Positions 44,551 through 53,607 of a stretch of 64,000 nt of DNA are shown here, one piece after another. How positions within the stretch are numbered: position 1 is the stretch's first letter; every line of letters begins with the position of its first letter. The DNA is taken from NCBI GenBank assembly GCA_036821645.1, contig DAISJD010000005.1:11096-75095 (forward strand). The letters run 5' to 3'. A program made the translations under genes and the position numbers. The DNA comes from DAISJD01 sp036821645 (GTDB taxonomy: Bacteria; Pseudomonadota; Alphaproteobacteria; ATCC43930; CGMCC-115725). The notes under the pieces are model-generated. The model made no database searches. It had not been told where the DNA came from and saw only the letters and a list, made by a program, of their open reading frames with translations.

Positions 44551-45498
44551 ATGACGCTTTCACGTTTTCTGATCGCAGCGCCCGTTGCCATGATCGCCCT
44601 CATGGGTGCGGCTCAAGCCGAAACCAAGTCACTCGTCGTGAAAAATTCCGACGTTGCCGCCGTCGCGACCGCCAAGAATGTCAGCCTGACCACGGCCCCC
44701 GTTCATGGCGGCACGGTTCTGCACATGACCGCCCCGAACAACAAGGTCGGTTTGAGCCGCGTCTTCGCGCAGAACGCCGAAAACGCCCGCGCTGCCACCA
44801 CCAGCCGATTGGTCGATCACGGCGGTAAGGTCGTCATCACGGCGCAGATTCACCCGATCTATGTGAATTCGACCGCAGCAACCTATGGCAACCCGGCCAA
44901 GTTCATCACCGACATGAATGCCGCCACCAGCTTCATCGGCATCACCAACCAATATATGCGCCGGTCCGTGGCGGCGAATCGCTATCCGCTCGGCACGCAA
45001 TATACGACCACGACCACCAAAACGGTGATCTTGGATACGGATTTGCAGGCCATTGCCCACGCCGCCGCCCGGGCTCAAGGGGCTGCCGGTTATGCGCACA
45101 CCTTCAACATCTTCACGCCGGCCAATATCACCGTGTGTATGGATGCCGCCAAGACCCAGTGTTATTCGCCGAACAACCTCAACACCTTCGTGTTCTGCGG
45201 CTATCACAGCTCGGTCGACTTTGCCGATGTCGGTCACGTCCTCTATTCGACCCAACCGTTCGCCAACGTGAACGGCTGCAACACGCCGAACGGCTCGACC
45301 AACGACGCGCAAAGCTCCGTTCTGTCCCATGAACTGTTCGAAACCTTCACCGACGTCGACGGTTCGGCTTGGTTCGATCGTTCCGGCCAGGAAATCGGCG
45401 ACAAGTGCCAAGGGGCCATGAACGTGACCTTGAACGGCACCGTCTATCAGATTCAAAAGGAATATTCGAACAGCAAGGGTGCTTGCTCGTTCAACTAA
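44551..45498 (+). CDS. Exported HELFE-motif protein, paralogue 4 of 4
   Basis: A 315-residue secreted protein with signal MTLSRFLIAAPVAMIALMGA and a predicted cut after AQA. The N-terminal mature part is the most divergent (SRVFAQNAENARAATTSRLV), while the middle is identical to paralogue 3 over about 419 bp. The C-terminal motif reads HELFETFTDVDGSAWFD, so the proline of TDP is a valine here. The ribosome-binding site is CAGGGGA. Its hairpin terminator probably also serves the converging cysH. Function is unknown. Confidence 0.92.
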   Translation: MTLSRFLIAAPVAMIALMGAAQAETKSLVVKNSDVAAVATAKNVSLTTAPVHGGTVLHMTAPNNKVGLSRVFAQNAENARAATTSRLVDHGGKVVITAQIHPIYVNSTAATYGNPAKFITDMNAATSFIGITNQYMRRSVAANRYPLGTQYTTTTTKTVILDTDLQAIAHAAARAQGAAGYAHTFNIFTPANITVCMDAAKTQCYSPNNLNTFVFCGYHSSVDFADVGHVLYSTQPFANVNGCNTPNGSTNDAQSSVLSHELFETFTDVDGSAWFDRSGQEIGDKCQGAMNVTLNGTVYQIQKEYSNSKGACSFN

Positions 45499-45552
45499 GC
45501 ACCGCGATCACCATGTCGGTGTGACGGATTCCATCTGACCAAGATGGCAAGA

Positions 45553-45585
45553 ACGCCGCGTCCTTGAAAGGGACGCGGCGTTTTT
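45553..45585. terminator. Hairpin terminator between paralogue 4 and cysH (convergent)
   Basis: The stem ACGCCGCGTCC / GGACGCGGCGT is followed by five T on the plus strand and TTCTT on the minus strand, so it may act in both directions. Confidence 0.88.
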
Positions 45586-45594
45586 CGTTCAGGC

Positions 45595-46326
45595 TCACGC
45601 GGCCGTCGCCGGTACCGGTAAATGAATGCCGCATTCGCTCTTGGCGCGCCCCGCCCACCGACCGGATCGGATCTCGGCCCCGTCGGCAATCGGCACCGTG
45701 CAGGGTCCGCACCCGACCGACCGGTAGCCCGCCGCCTCCAACGGGTGACGGGGCAAGGCGCGCCGCAAAAACTCGGCCGCGACACGTTCCTGCGACCAGG
45801 CGGCCAATGGATCGATCTTCACGACGCCATCTACTGCCTCGATTCGGGGGATAAAGCGGCGCAACGCGCCGTGATATTGCTTGCGCCCGGAAATCAGGGC
45901 GGAAAATCCGCGCGTAGCCGCCGCCAACGGTTCGACCTTTCGCAAGGCGCAACAGGCGTCGGGATCGAACGCCCACAGGCCGCCATCCGGATCGCGGGAC
46001 CGCAACGCCGCCTCGGCCGGTTCTATCGTGCGGACATCGCGCAACCCCAACAGCCGCACGAGCTGATCGCGATAGGCCAAAGTCTCGGCAAACATCTGTC
46101 CCGTATCGAGGAAAACCACCGGTGTCGCCGGGTCCACCTCGGCGACAAGCGAGAGCAGCAAGGCCGATTCGGTCCCAAAGGACGAGACCAAAGCAATTTC
46201 GCCGACAAAATCCCGATGGATCATCCCGGACAAAAGATCCAAAGCGTCAACACCTTGATAGCGTGCCGTCAAGGTGGCAACCGCCGCCTTGGCCGCCGCG
46301 ATTTTATGATCGTCACTTACCAGCAT
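45595..46326 (-). CDS. cysH: Adenylyl-sulfate / phosphoadenylyl-sulfate reductase
   Basis: It reduces activated sulfate to sulfite in cysteine synthesis. The 243-residue protein has a PP-loop-like SSFGTESALLL, SGRKQYHG and the C-terminal ECGIH holding the catalytic cysteine. DACCALRKVEPL and GCGPCT provide the CC...CxxC set that binds a 4Fe-4S cluster, which marks the APS-using bacterial type. GAGGGG precedes ATG 46326. No other sulfate genes adjoin it. Confidence 0.94.
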   Translation of the reverse strand: MLVSDDHKIAAAKAAVATLTARYQGVDALDLLSGMIHRDFVGEIALVSSFGTESALLLSLVAEVDPATPVVFLDTGQMFAETLAYRDQLVRLLGLRDVRTIEPAEAALRSRDPDGGLWAFDPDACCALRKVEPLAAATRGFSALISGRKQYHGALRRFIPRIEAVDGVVKIDPLAAWSQERVAAEFLRRALPRHPLEAAGYRSVGCGPCTVPIADGAEIRSGRWAGRAKSECGIHLPVPATAA

Positions 46327-46748
46327 AAAGACCCCTCACGCCGTCGATCCGGAGGGCAGCCCAGAGGGCGCTGGATGCGCCACGCTTAGCCGCATTTATA
46401 GCGCGCCCGCAAGCTGATGCTCAAATCGGCGCTGTGCTACATTAGATATTCACATTATTTTTTAGTCAAGATTTTATGATTTAACAATTTGAAAATTGTT
46501 ATATATAAATTTTATACATTTTTATTAACGATTTTAACGAAAAATAATTATTGTTATAAATCAATGTATTGTGTTCTTGTACGTGTTAGTGTCTGCCCGA
46601 TCTCTCCTGACAATCCTCATGGATTGATAGCACATCTGTTATTTTTGCCGAGCACATGAAACCAATCCTGCCTATCATCAAGCAGGAAATTCGGTCATAT
46701 AACATTTTTTTTATGTTTATTGACCCACAAAATACAGGAGTGATTCGG
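46327..46748. other. AT-rich divergent spacer cysH / mtnB
   Basis: About 420 bp, GC-rich near cysH and very AT-rich in the middle. It should carry both promoters. I see no clear SAM riboswitch, terminator or RNA gene. Confidence 0.5.
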
Positions 46749-47381
46749 GTGTCGCACGCAGGACAAGACAAAGCCTTGGACAGAGCGATCGACGACGTCA
46801 TCGAGGCGGGCAGAATCCTGTCCGCCAAGGGGTGGCTGCCCGCGACCAGCGGTAATCTTTCGGCACGGATCGATACTGACCGCATGGCGATCACGGCATC
46901 GGGCTATGATAAGGGACGACTCGAGCGAGGCCAGATCCTGATCCAACCGTTGGATGGTCCGCCGCTTCCCGGCAGTTCGGCGGAAACGGCACTGCATCTT
47001 GCAGCCTATCGCCGCGCCCCCCAGATCGGGGCCGTCCTCCATGTTCATTCCAAATCCGCGACACTCATATCCCGCCTCGCCTTGGCGCAGGGGCGCGATC
47101 GGGTGATCATCGAGGGTTATGAGTTGCAAAAAGCCTTTGCCGGGGTGAAAACCCATGCGCAGCGTCTTGAAATTGCGGTTTTCCCCAATACACAAGACAT
47201 AGACGCGCTCTCGGCAAGGGTCGAGGCCGTGATCGACGGTTTTGCCCCCGTGCCCGGCTATTTGATTGGGGGGCACGGGCTCTATGCCTGGGGGGCGAAC
47301 CGGGCCGACGCGATCCGCCATGTCGAAGCGTTCGAGTTTCTGTTATCGTGCGAACTTGCTCTTGCCGGAGTTGCCTTATGA
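46749..47381 (+). CDS. mtnB: Methylthioribulose-1-phosphate dehydratase
   Basis: A class II aldolase-fold enzyme of 210 residues in the methionine salvage pathway. It has SGNLSARID, the zinc histidines in HVHSKSAT, and GGHGLYAWG with the third histidine. It dehydrates methylthioribulose-1-phosphate to the diketo intermediate. The frame is open from 46656 with an ATG at 46713, but a GTG at 46749 has AGGAG 8 bases upstream and begins at the usual N-terminus. The stop overlaps mtnD as ATGA. Confidence 0.94.
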   Translation: MSHAGQDKALDRAIDDVIEAGRILSAKGWLPATSGNLSARIDTDRMAITASGYDKGRLERGQILIQPLDGPPLPGSSAETALHLAAYRRAPQIGAVLHVHSKSATLISRLALAQGRDRVIIEGYELQKAFAGVKTHAQRLEIAVFPNTQDIDALSARVEAVIDGFAPVPGYLIGGHGLYAWGANRADAIRHVEAFEFLLSCELALAGVAL

Positions 47382-47923
47382 GTCGACTGACCGTTTATGC
47401 CGCCGATGATCGGGTGAATATCCTGCGCGATACCGAGGATCAGACGGTGATTGCCGCCGAACTGGCGTCGATCGGCGTGCGGTTCGAACGTTGGGCCGCC
47501 GACCGGCAATTCGGCGCCGCCGACGATCAAGCGACGATTCTCGATGCCTATCGTCTTGAAATCGATCGCCTGAAGGCGGAAGGCGGCTACCAAAGCGCCG
47601 ATGTGATCAAGGTGCCGAGAGGGGCTGCGAACGCGGCCCAGATGCGGGCGAAGTTTCTGGACGAACATACCCACGGCGAAGATGAGGTCCGGTTTTTCGT
47701 CGAGGGTCAGGGGGCGTTTTATCTGCGTCACGATACGCTCGTGCGCCGGATCATCTGTACGCGGGGCGATCTCTTGTCGGTACCGGCCGGCACGCGGCAT
47801 TGGTTCGATATGGGGGCCGACCCGGAATTGACCGCGATCCGCCTTTTCATCAATCCCGATGGGTGGGTGGCCCGCTTCACCGGCGATGCGATCGCCGACC
47901 GCATTCCCCGGATCGACGGCTGA
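47378..47923 (+). CDS. mtnD: Acireductone dioxygenase
   Basis: A cupin dioxygenase of 181 residues that cleaves acireductone to the keto acid of methionine plus formate (iron form), or to a different product set (nickel form). The metal ligands are seen in DEHTHGEDEVRFF and the later TRHWFDMG. The ATG overlaps the mtnB stop, and mtnC starts one base after its own stop, so the three salvage genes are one operon. Confidence 0.95.
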   Translation: MSRLTVYAADDRVNILRDTEDQTVIAAELASIGVRFERWAADRQFGAADDQATILDAYRLEIDRLKAEGGYQSADVIKVPRGAANAAQMRAKFLDEHTHGEDEVRFFVEGQGAFYLRHDTLVRRIICTRGDLLSVPAGTRHWFDMGADPELTAIRLFINPDGWVARFTGDAIADRIPRIDG

Positions 47924-47924
47924 C

Positions 47925-48611
47925 ATGATTGCCGCCATCGTCACGGATATCGAGGGCACGACCACCCCGATCTCGTTCGTCACCGAAACCCTGTTTCCCT
48001 ATGCCCGGACCCATTTGCCGGCCTTCGTCGTCGCCCACCATCAAGAACCCGCGATCGCAGCCCTGCTCGCAGAGACGCGTCACTTGGCCGGTGCCCCCGA
48101 TCTCGATCTCGACGGCACGATCGCCATCTTGTGCCGTTGGATCGATGAGGATCGTAAGGCGACGCCGCTCAAGACCCTGCAAGGTCTGATCTGGGATCAG
48201 GGCTATCGCGGCGGCACCCTGAAAGGGGCCGTCTATCCCGATGCGGCCCTGGCCCTGCGCCAGTGGCATCAATCGGGGATCAGGCTTTATGTCTATTCAT
48301 CCGGTTCCGTGATGGCGCAAAAGCTGATCTTCGGCTTTAGTTCGGCGGGCGATCTTACGCCGTTATTTTCCGGGTATTTCGACACCACGACCGGCCCGAA
48401 ACTGGCCGAAGATTCCTATCGCGCGATCGAGGCGGCGATCAGTGTCTCGGCGCGCGCAATCCTGTTTTTATCGGATCATCCGGGCGAATTGGACGCGGCG
48501 GCGGCGGCGGGGTTCAAGACCGCTTGGCTGCAACGGGAGGGGGCCTCCGCCGTCGTTCCGCAGCATCATCACCCGATTCACACGTCTTTTGCCTCGATTA
48601 CCCCCGTTTGA
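47925..48611 (+). CDS. mtnC: Enolase-phosphatase (acireductone synthase)
   Basis: A HAD-family bifunctional enzyme of 228 residues that enolises and dephosphorylates the diketo intermediate of methionine salvage. DIEGTTTPISFV is the HAD nucleophile motif (with the two acidic residues), YVYSSGS is motif II and FLSDHPGELDAA the C-terminal acidic motif. It follows mtnD after 1 bp. The pathway's isomerase (mtnA) and the MTA phosphorylase or nucleosidase are not in the window. Confidence 0.95.
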   Translation: MIAAIVTDIEGTTTPISFVTETLFPYARTHLPAFVVAHHQEPAIAALLAETRHLAGAPDLDLDGTIAILCRWIDEDRKATPLKTLQGLIWDQGYRGGTLKGAVYPDAALALRQWHQSGIRLYVYSSGSVMAQKLIFGFSSAGDLTPLFSGYFDTTTGPKLAEDSYRAIEAAISVSARAILFLSDHPGELDAAAAAGFKTAWLQREGASAVVPQHHHPIHTSFASITPV

Positions 48612-48658
48612 CACCCCATGACACTCATTATAAGCGCACCAATAAAAAGGAATGCCGG

Positions 48659-49456
48659 ATGGCCGAGACATCACCCATGACCCTAACCGGCCCCATGCCC
48701 CTCTTCTATCGGACCCTTACCCCCGTCGACCCGACCCGGCACCAGGGGCTGCGCCTGCCGTCGCGGGTGGATTACGGGTTTGCCGCCGGCAGCAACAGCA
48801 TCCCGCTCCTCATCGAAGAAATTCCCCACGCCGCCCGTTCTTATCCAATCGTTTTTTCAACCGGGGATAAGCCCATGCCGCTTGCCCTGGTCGGCTTGCG
48901 CGACCGCGACAATCTGTTTCTCGATCCGCCCGACGGGCCCCATGGCCGCCCCTGGCGGGCCGGCACCTACATTCCGGCCTATGTACGCCGCTATCCGTTC
49001 GCCCCCGTGCGTCTCGAAGGGGACGAACGGATGGTGGTCTGCACCGACGAGACGGCGGTCTTGGGCCTGCGCGACGGCCCGCTTTTCTTCAAGGAACCGG
49101 GGATTTTGAGCGAAGCCGGTCAGGCGGCCATGACCCTTTGTCAAAATTTCGAGCAGCAAATCCCGCTGACCGAACGGTTTGCCGAGGCTTTGCGGCTTTA
49201 CAATCTGCTCGATCAAAAAACCGCAACCGTAACCCTGTCGCACGGCGAACAATTCACCCTGACCGGCTTCACCACGATCGACCCAGCCAAATTCGGCAAA
49301 CTGTCGGGCGATCTTCTGGTACAATGGCGCGATTGCGGCTGGCTTGCCCTTATATATGCGCACTTTCTATCCATGGGCACCTGGCAAAGCCTGATCGATC
49401 TCACCGAAGCCAATCTCGGCAGCCCGATCAATCTCGACGAACGGTTTGCGCTTTGA
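48659..49456 (+). CDS. SapC-family protein
   Basis: A 265-residue SapC-like protein (PF07277). It has FYRTLTPVDPTRHQGLRL, YPIVFSTGDKPMPLALVGLR, and WRAGTYIPAYVRRYPFAPV, which are typical blocks. The family name comes from a Campylobacter gene cluster linked to surface-layer proteins, but its biochemistry is not known. AAGGAA is 7 bases before ATG 48659; the longer frame is not used. It ends 31 bp before the converging third gene of the McrBC operon. Confidence 0.85.
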   Translation: MAETSPMTLTGPMPLFYRTLTPVDPTRHQGLRLPSRVDYGFAAGSNSIPLLIEEIPHAARSYPIVFSTGDKPMPLALVGLRDRDNLFLDPPDGPHGRPWRAGTYIPAYVRRYPFAPVRLEGDERMVVCTDETAVLGLRDGPLFFKEPGILSEAGQAAMTLCQNFEQQIPLTERFAEALRLYNLLDQKTATVTLSHGEQFTLTGFTTIDPAKFGKLSGDLLVQWRDCGWLALIYAHFLSMGTWQSLIDLTEANLGSPINLDERFAL

Positions 49457-49487
49457 GCGGGCTCTATCGGTCGTAATTGGGATGCCA

Positions 49488-50366
49488 TTACCAGGTTCGC
49501 CAAGCATCCATCTCGACGACGAGTTTTGGGTGTCTGCTTAGAAATGCCAATTCATGCAGCGCCTCATGGATATCTTCACGCTCCTCCGTTTCAATCACGT
49601 GTCCTTGTTCGACATCCAAGCGATTAATCTGCGCGACCAAACTACGCAGAATTTCGCGCACCAATTTCTCAGGCGGCTTTTGACCCAAGGCAGCGAGTGT
49701 CCGCGTTGCATCCCGAAACAACAGCCGCAAGGCATCCCTAAAACAGACCGATGGAAACGGGGGTGACGGCTCCCACCGAGTAAAGAGCGTTTCCGCCTGC
49801 ACGATTTCCCAAGTTAAGGATTTCAGACGGTGGTCATATCGGTGTTGGAGCCTCTGCCGCTTTGCCGCGCGTGCCTCAGTATCCGCCTGCACCTCTCGTT
49901 GATAGGCATCTTGATCATGGGCACATCGCCACTCACCTTCGGCGTCGTGACTGGCCATATTCCAAGAACCGAAAAATCGATGCTGCGGGATAAGCGCCAA
50001 GGCGTCCGATGTGACGGCAACACAGCCCAGAACGGCGAAGTCCAAGAGGTCAATATCCCAATGCGATGGTGTCGCATTCACGGCAGGGCACGACTTAAAA
50101 TTGAATCTCTTCCGATAAAGAATTGGCAACTGGGCGATCTGTTCAAAGCTTGGCCGGTCCCGGAAAACACCATCCAGGACGACAAAAACGATCCTGTCAT
50201 CAACCGCCAGCACCTTCAGTGCCGCGTATCGACCCGTGACGGGATGGCTAAATGAATTGATCGGTGTCGTGCGAAACACACAAAGATCACCGGGCTTCAA
50301 AACGATAGTCATGACGATATTCGCTAAAGAGCTGGGGATAAGGAGGATGTCGAAATCTCCCATCAT
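49488..50366 (-). CDS. Uncharacterised third gene of the mcrBC operon
   Basis: A 292-residue protein I do not recognise. The N-terminal part (MTIVLKPGDLCVFRTTPINS, RYAALKVLAVDDRIVFVVLD) looks like a small beta-rich fold. The middle is a charged, probably coiled region (EARAAKRQRLQHRYDHR), and the C-terminal part is helical with VIETEEREDIHEALHEL. It has no signal peptide or membrane segment. It follows mcrC by 21 bp on the same strand, so joint transcription is likely. It might be a regulator, target adaptor or accessory nuclease, but the sequence does not say which. ATG 50366 follows GGTGAG; ATG 50312 is another possible start. Confidence 0.75.
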   Translation of the reverse strand: MMGDFDILLIPSSLANIVMTIVLKPGDLCVFRTTPINSFSHPVTGRYAALKVLAVDDRIVFVVLDGVFRDRPSFEQIAQLPILYRKRFNFKSCPAVNATPSHWDIDLLDFAVLGCVAVTSDALALIPQHRFFGSWNMASHDAEGEWRCAHDQDAYQREVQADTEARAAKRQRLQHRYDHRLKSLTWEIVQAETLFTRWEPSPPFPSVCFRDALRLLFRDATRTLAALGQKPPEKLVREILRSLVAQINRLDVEQGHVIETEEREDIHEALHELAFLSRHPKLVVEMDAWRTW

Positions 50367-50387
50367 ACGCTCACCGTCGCAAGAGAT

Positions 50388-51713
50388 TCAGGGCATTGAG
50401 ACCGGATGCTGTCTTCCGACCGAAACCAACGCGGCGAGGTGGGCGGCAAGAGCCGCCTCGCCAGAGACAAGATTGACGCTCGCCACCCGCAATCGTTCCT
50501 CACCTGCTAAAACTCTGTAGGCAACGTTCAGGGTATCCGCTCCAAGTTCCGCATGGTGCGGGTAAAGCAGCATCACATCGGGGCAACGATAGAGTCGGGC
50601 ATAGGCCATCATCTGATAGATATCGGCCTGCGCCACACCGCACTTGGCATCTTCGGGATTGCAACCGATGCGTTTCCATTTGGTGTCGATGACCATCGCG
50701 GTATTGGAACCCCGTTTGATAAGCAGGTCGGGCTTGGTTTGAAAGCACTGCCTACCACCTTCGCCTTCCTCGATCAGGCAAAATGAACCGCCGCCTTGGG
50801 TATGGACCGTCCATTCTGAACCGCGCAAGGCCCGCTTGGCGAGCGCTGCGATATATGCCTCAAACAGCTCGTTCATGGGAAAGAGCAGCGTGATTCCATC
50901 CTTCTCGCGGCTATCATGATGCGTGGCCTGCCATGTGCGTTTCAGGAACAGACGCGCCAGTCCATAGAGCGTCTGCCAGCGGCGGTTAGTACGGTCGATG
51001 CACACTTGCGACCGCGGGAGAGTGCCGAGCGGCACATCGCTTATCTCCGCCAACAAGAAGCGCAACGCATCCAATCGGCGGATGGTATCGGCGGCACGCG
51101 CATGGCGACGGAGCAAGACCACGCACGCCTTCATAATACGCAGCAATGGCGTGTCGGCCAACAACGCATCATAGCGGCAGGCAAGCCGGTCGGATCGAAC
51201 GGCAAGCGCGGTGAATTGTCGCCCGACATTCAGCCTACCTCGTAGTGCCGACAAATCGTCTTCCTGCATCAGATAGGCGCGCGGCATGCCGCGCCGCACT
51301 TCGACAAGAAGCCGGTCGGCGAACAGGCGGATGAGAATGTCGAGTACGGTTTCGGTTTGTCGCGCCATCGCCGCAGCCTGCCCAGCGCCGAGATCAAGGC
51401 CAAGGGCGACATCGAGCATGCGCACAAGACGATGCCGGATGGTACTGTTCGGTTCGATACCCTCTGCATCGATCTTCGGTAGAATTTCCAGGCTGCATCC
51501 GGGTGCAGCGATCACGCCGACCATCTGCTGCGCCATGATTTCGCTGTGACGATCGACTAGAATATTCGTGCCGTGGCGGTTCGCCAAGGGATGCGTGCGG
51601 GCTGCCGCGAGCAGGGCATTGGCCTCGGCGCGGGTGTAGCCATTGGAACGATCGTCGCCCGTTTGCGTACAAACGGGGATGCCGCCCCATTCATGAACGG
51701 TGCGGTGCGTCAT
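50388..51713 (-). CDS. mcrC: McrC-like subunit of the 5-methylcytosine restriction system
   Basis: A 441-residue McrC-family protein (PF10117). McrC is the nuclease partner that joins the McrB GTPase ring and cuts modified DNA. The PD-(D/E)xK core appears as TKPDLLI (D329) and VIDTKWK (D343, K345). Its ATG overlaps the mcrB stop as ATGA, the usual tight coupling. The length is greater than E. coli McrC (about 350) and typical for the larger family members. All catalytic residues are present. Confidence 0.93.
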   Translation of the reverse strand: MTHRTVHEWGGIPVCTQTGDDRSNGYTRAEANALLAAARTHPLANRHGTNILVDRHSEIMAQQMVGVIAAPGCSLEILPKIDAEGIEPNSTIRHRLVRMLDVALGLDLGAGQAAAMARQTETVLDILIRLFADRLLVEVRRGMPRAYLMQEDDLSALRGRLNVGRQFTALAVRSDRLACRYDALLADTPLLRIMKACVVLLRRHARAADTIRRLDALRFLLAEISDVPLGTLPRSQVCIDRTNRRWQTLYGLARLFLKRTWQATHHDSREKDGITLLFPMNELFEAYIAALAKRALRGSEWTVHTQGGGSFCLIEEGEGGRQCFQTKPDLLIKRGSNTAMVIDTKWKRIGCNPEDAKCGVAQADIYQMMAYARLYRCPDVMLLYPHHAELGADTLNVAYRVLAGEERLRVASVNLVSGEAALAAHLAALVSVGRQHPVSMP

Positions 51714-53326
51714 CCCTCTGATTCGTCAGCCATCACGGGCACAGTGCCGGAAACCGCCATGGTTTTACCGACCAAGCGCTGAAAGGCGTCATCCGTAAAC
51801 TGCGCACGCACCGACCAGCTCGATCGCCGATCGCCGTCAAATCCGGGCGGCGGGTCGAGTTTTTCTTCCCGGATAAATCCATTTCCCAAAACGGCTGCGA
51901 TCCGGCCCCAATCCTCGAAGAAATACTCTTGCAAAAGCGGGATAACCTTATCGCGCATGACATCTTCGACCTGTTCGCGCGTTTCGCAGTTGATGAAGAA
52001 GGCATGCCCGATGCGGTGTTCCCGGTCGATGAAATATTCAATCCGGCGGTTGATGGCCGTCAGGACAGCATTGAGGTCAATGCCCGCAACGACGCCCAGC
52101 AAGCTCGGATCGGGGGCTATTTCCCGAAAGATGAACCGCCGCCGCAACGCCGTATCCAGCAACGCAATCGAGCGGTCTGCCGTGTTCATCGTGCCGATAA
52201 TGTGCAGATTCGCCGGTATGCCAAAGTCCTTCTTTTTCGAATATGGCAGGGTCACCGTGAGGGCATTGGGCATCCCAAGGCGTTTATCCGGTTCAAGCAA
52301 CGTAATGAGTTCGCCGAACACCTTTGAAATATTGGCTCGGTTGATTTCATCAATGATCAGGACGAACTGATCTGGGCGTCCTTGGGCACCTGAACCGCTG
52401 GCCTGTTCCGCCAGTGCGCAAATTTCCCGGAAGATTCCGGGCGTCGGATCGAGCCGGAATCCCGCCGAGCCACTTTCACCGCCGTCAGTTTGCGGTCGTA
52501 GGCCCTCAACGAAGGTTTCATAGTCGTAACTTTGATGGAAAGTGACGAAACCGATCCGTTTTTCAGCCAGCAGTTCGGTGTAGCGCGCCATCAAGGCCGC
52601 ACGCCCGGCCTTTGATTCAGGATAGATGACCATCCCATCGCAGAGGGCCACAGCCTCTCGTGCTGTGCGATAGGTCTTTCCTGTGCCGGGAGGGCCATAA
52701 AGAATGAGGTTCGTGGGCGTCGGTTCTACCGAAACCATGAAACCGGTTCCATCGGCGAGTATAAAAGTAAATTTCGTGGTCGTGCTCTGTTTTGGCCCTT
52801 CTTGACGGGGCGGTGGCACGTCGGCCAATTCCTGAAATATTGGTCCGCTCAGTGCCTGACAGATGTTCGGCCAAGCCCTATCGAGGCCCATTTCTTGATT
52901 GAGTGCGCCGACGACGACGCAAACACTTCTATCTCCCCGCTCGCGGGCGGGGGTGATGTAATGTTCCAGAACATAATCGCGTATTGCATCGGCTTGGGAA
53001 TCCCCGCCTTTGCCTTCCAGGAAACGTCCATACCGTGCCAAATAACTGTTCCAACTGGATAGTCGGTTAAGAGGCTTTTCCGAATCCGGCATCAAAACTC
53101 GATAGTCGGAGCCACCATTTTGCGCGTCGCTGAGAATTTGCCTGATCCGTTCCCGTAGCTGCGCAAACCTATCCGCAGCATAGGCCGCCGCGAGGTCGGC
53201 ATGGGGTGACCCCAAGGCGGCGAGGTTTCTCTCAATCGTCTTAACCGCTTGAACGCGAGAATTGCGGCCTGCTTGCGATTCTGCGCCTCCAGCCTCTAGC
53301 CAATTGCGAAACTCAGCCTCACGCAT
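51710..53326 (-). CDS. mcrB: McrB-like AAA+ GTPase of the modified-DNA restriction system
   Basis: A 538-residue AAA+ protein. Walker A LYGPPGTGKT (209-218), Walker B IIDEINRANISKV (from 324) and the McrB signature MNTADRS (380-386) are intact. In E. coli McrB the N-terminal domain reads methylated cytosine; here the first 180 residues are a different helical domain, so the recognised modification is not known. The gene is first in a minus-strand operon with mcrC and an unknown gene, and the tRNA-Arg gene lies 281 bp upstream of its start. Confidence 0.93.
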   Translation of the reverse strand: MREAEFRNWLEAGGAESQAGRNSRVQAVKTIERNLAALGSPHADLAAAYAADRFAQLRERIRQILSDAQNGGSDYRVLMPDSEKPLNRLSSWNSYLARYGRFLEGKGGDSQADAIRDYVLEHYITPARERGDRSVCVVVGALNQEMGLDRAWPNICQALSGPIFQELADVPPPRQEGPKQSTTTKFTFILADGTGFMVSVEPTPTNLILYGPPGTGKTYRTAREAVALCDGMVIYPESKAGRAALMARYTELLAEKRIGFVTFHQSYDYETFVEGLRPQTDGGESGSAGFRLDPTPGIFREICALAEQASGSGAQGRPDQFVLIIDEINRANISKVFGELITLLEPDKRLGMPNALTVTLPYSKKKDFGIPANLHIIGTMNTADRSIALLDTALRRRFIFREIAPDPSLLGVVAGIDLNAVLTAINRRIEYFIDREHRIGHAFFINCETREQVEDVMRDKVIPLLQEYFFEDWGRIAAVLGNGFIREEKLDPPPGFDGDRRSSWSVRAQFTDDAFQRLVGKTMAVSGTVPVMADESEG

Positions 53327-53607
53327 CCCTATCAGCTCCCTCGCCGGCCCGCGCAGCAGCGATCACCGGACCGAAGCCGTTGTCCCCTTCGGGTATAGAG
53401 AGGGTTTTCGCGGTCGTTTTCCGTAACGATCCTGCACGAGATTTAAGACTCAATGGCGCTTTTTGGCAATTTAAAATTGATAGATTTCTCGTAATTGCCG
53501 GGTGCCGCGCACAGAGGCAATCATCGGAACAACCCGAAACACATCAAGCCGCAACAGGTTGAAACCCGGCGGCGTAGAATCTTTATAGTTTTATAGGGGA
53601 CTTAAAA
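53327..53607. other. Intergenic region between mcrB and tRNA-Arg
   Basis: About 280 bp that should contain the mcrB promoter. An inverted repeat ATTGCC...GGCAAT flanks a short GC-rich stretch (about 53492-53522). I see no integrase, attachment-site copy or RNA. Confidence 0.5.

Noticed and set aside
40251..45456. Long antisense frames opposite the four exported-protein genes (up to 370 codons)
   Set aside because: They arise from biased codon use; the plus-strand frames have signal peptides, ribosome-binding sites and terminators, and the antisense products are Gly/Arg/Val-rich with no family likeness.
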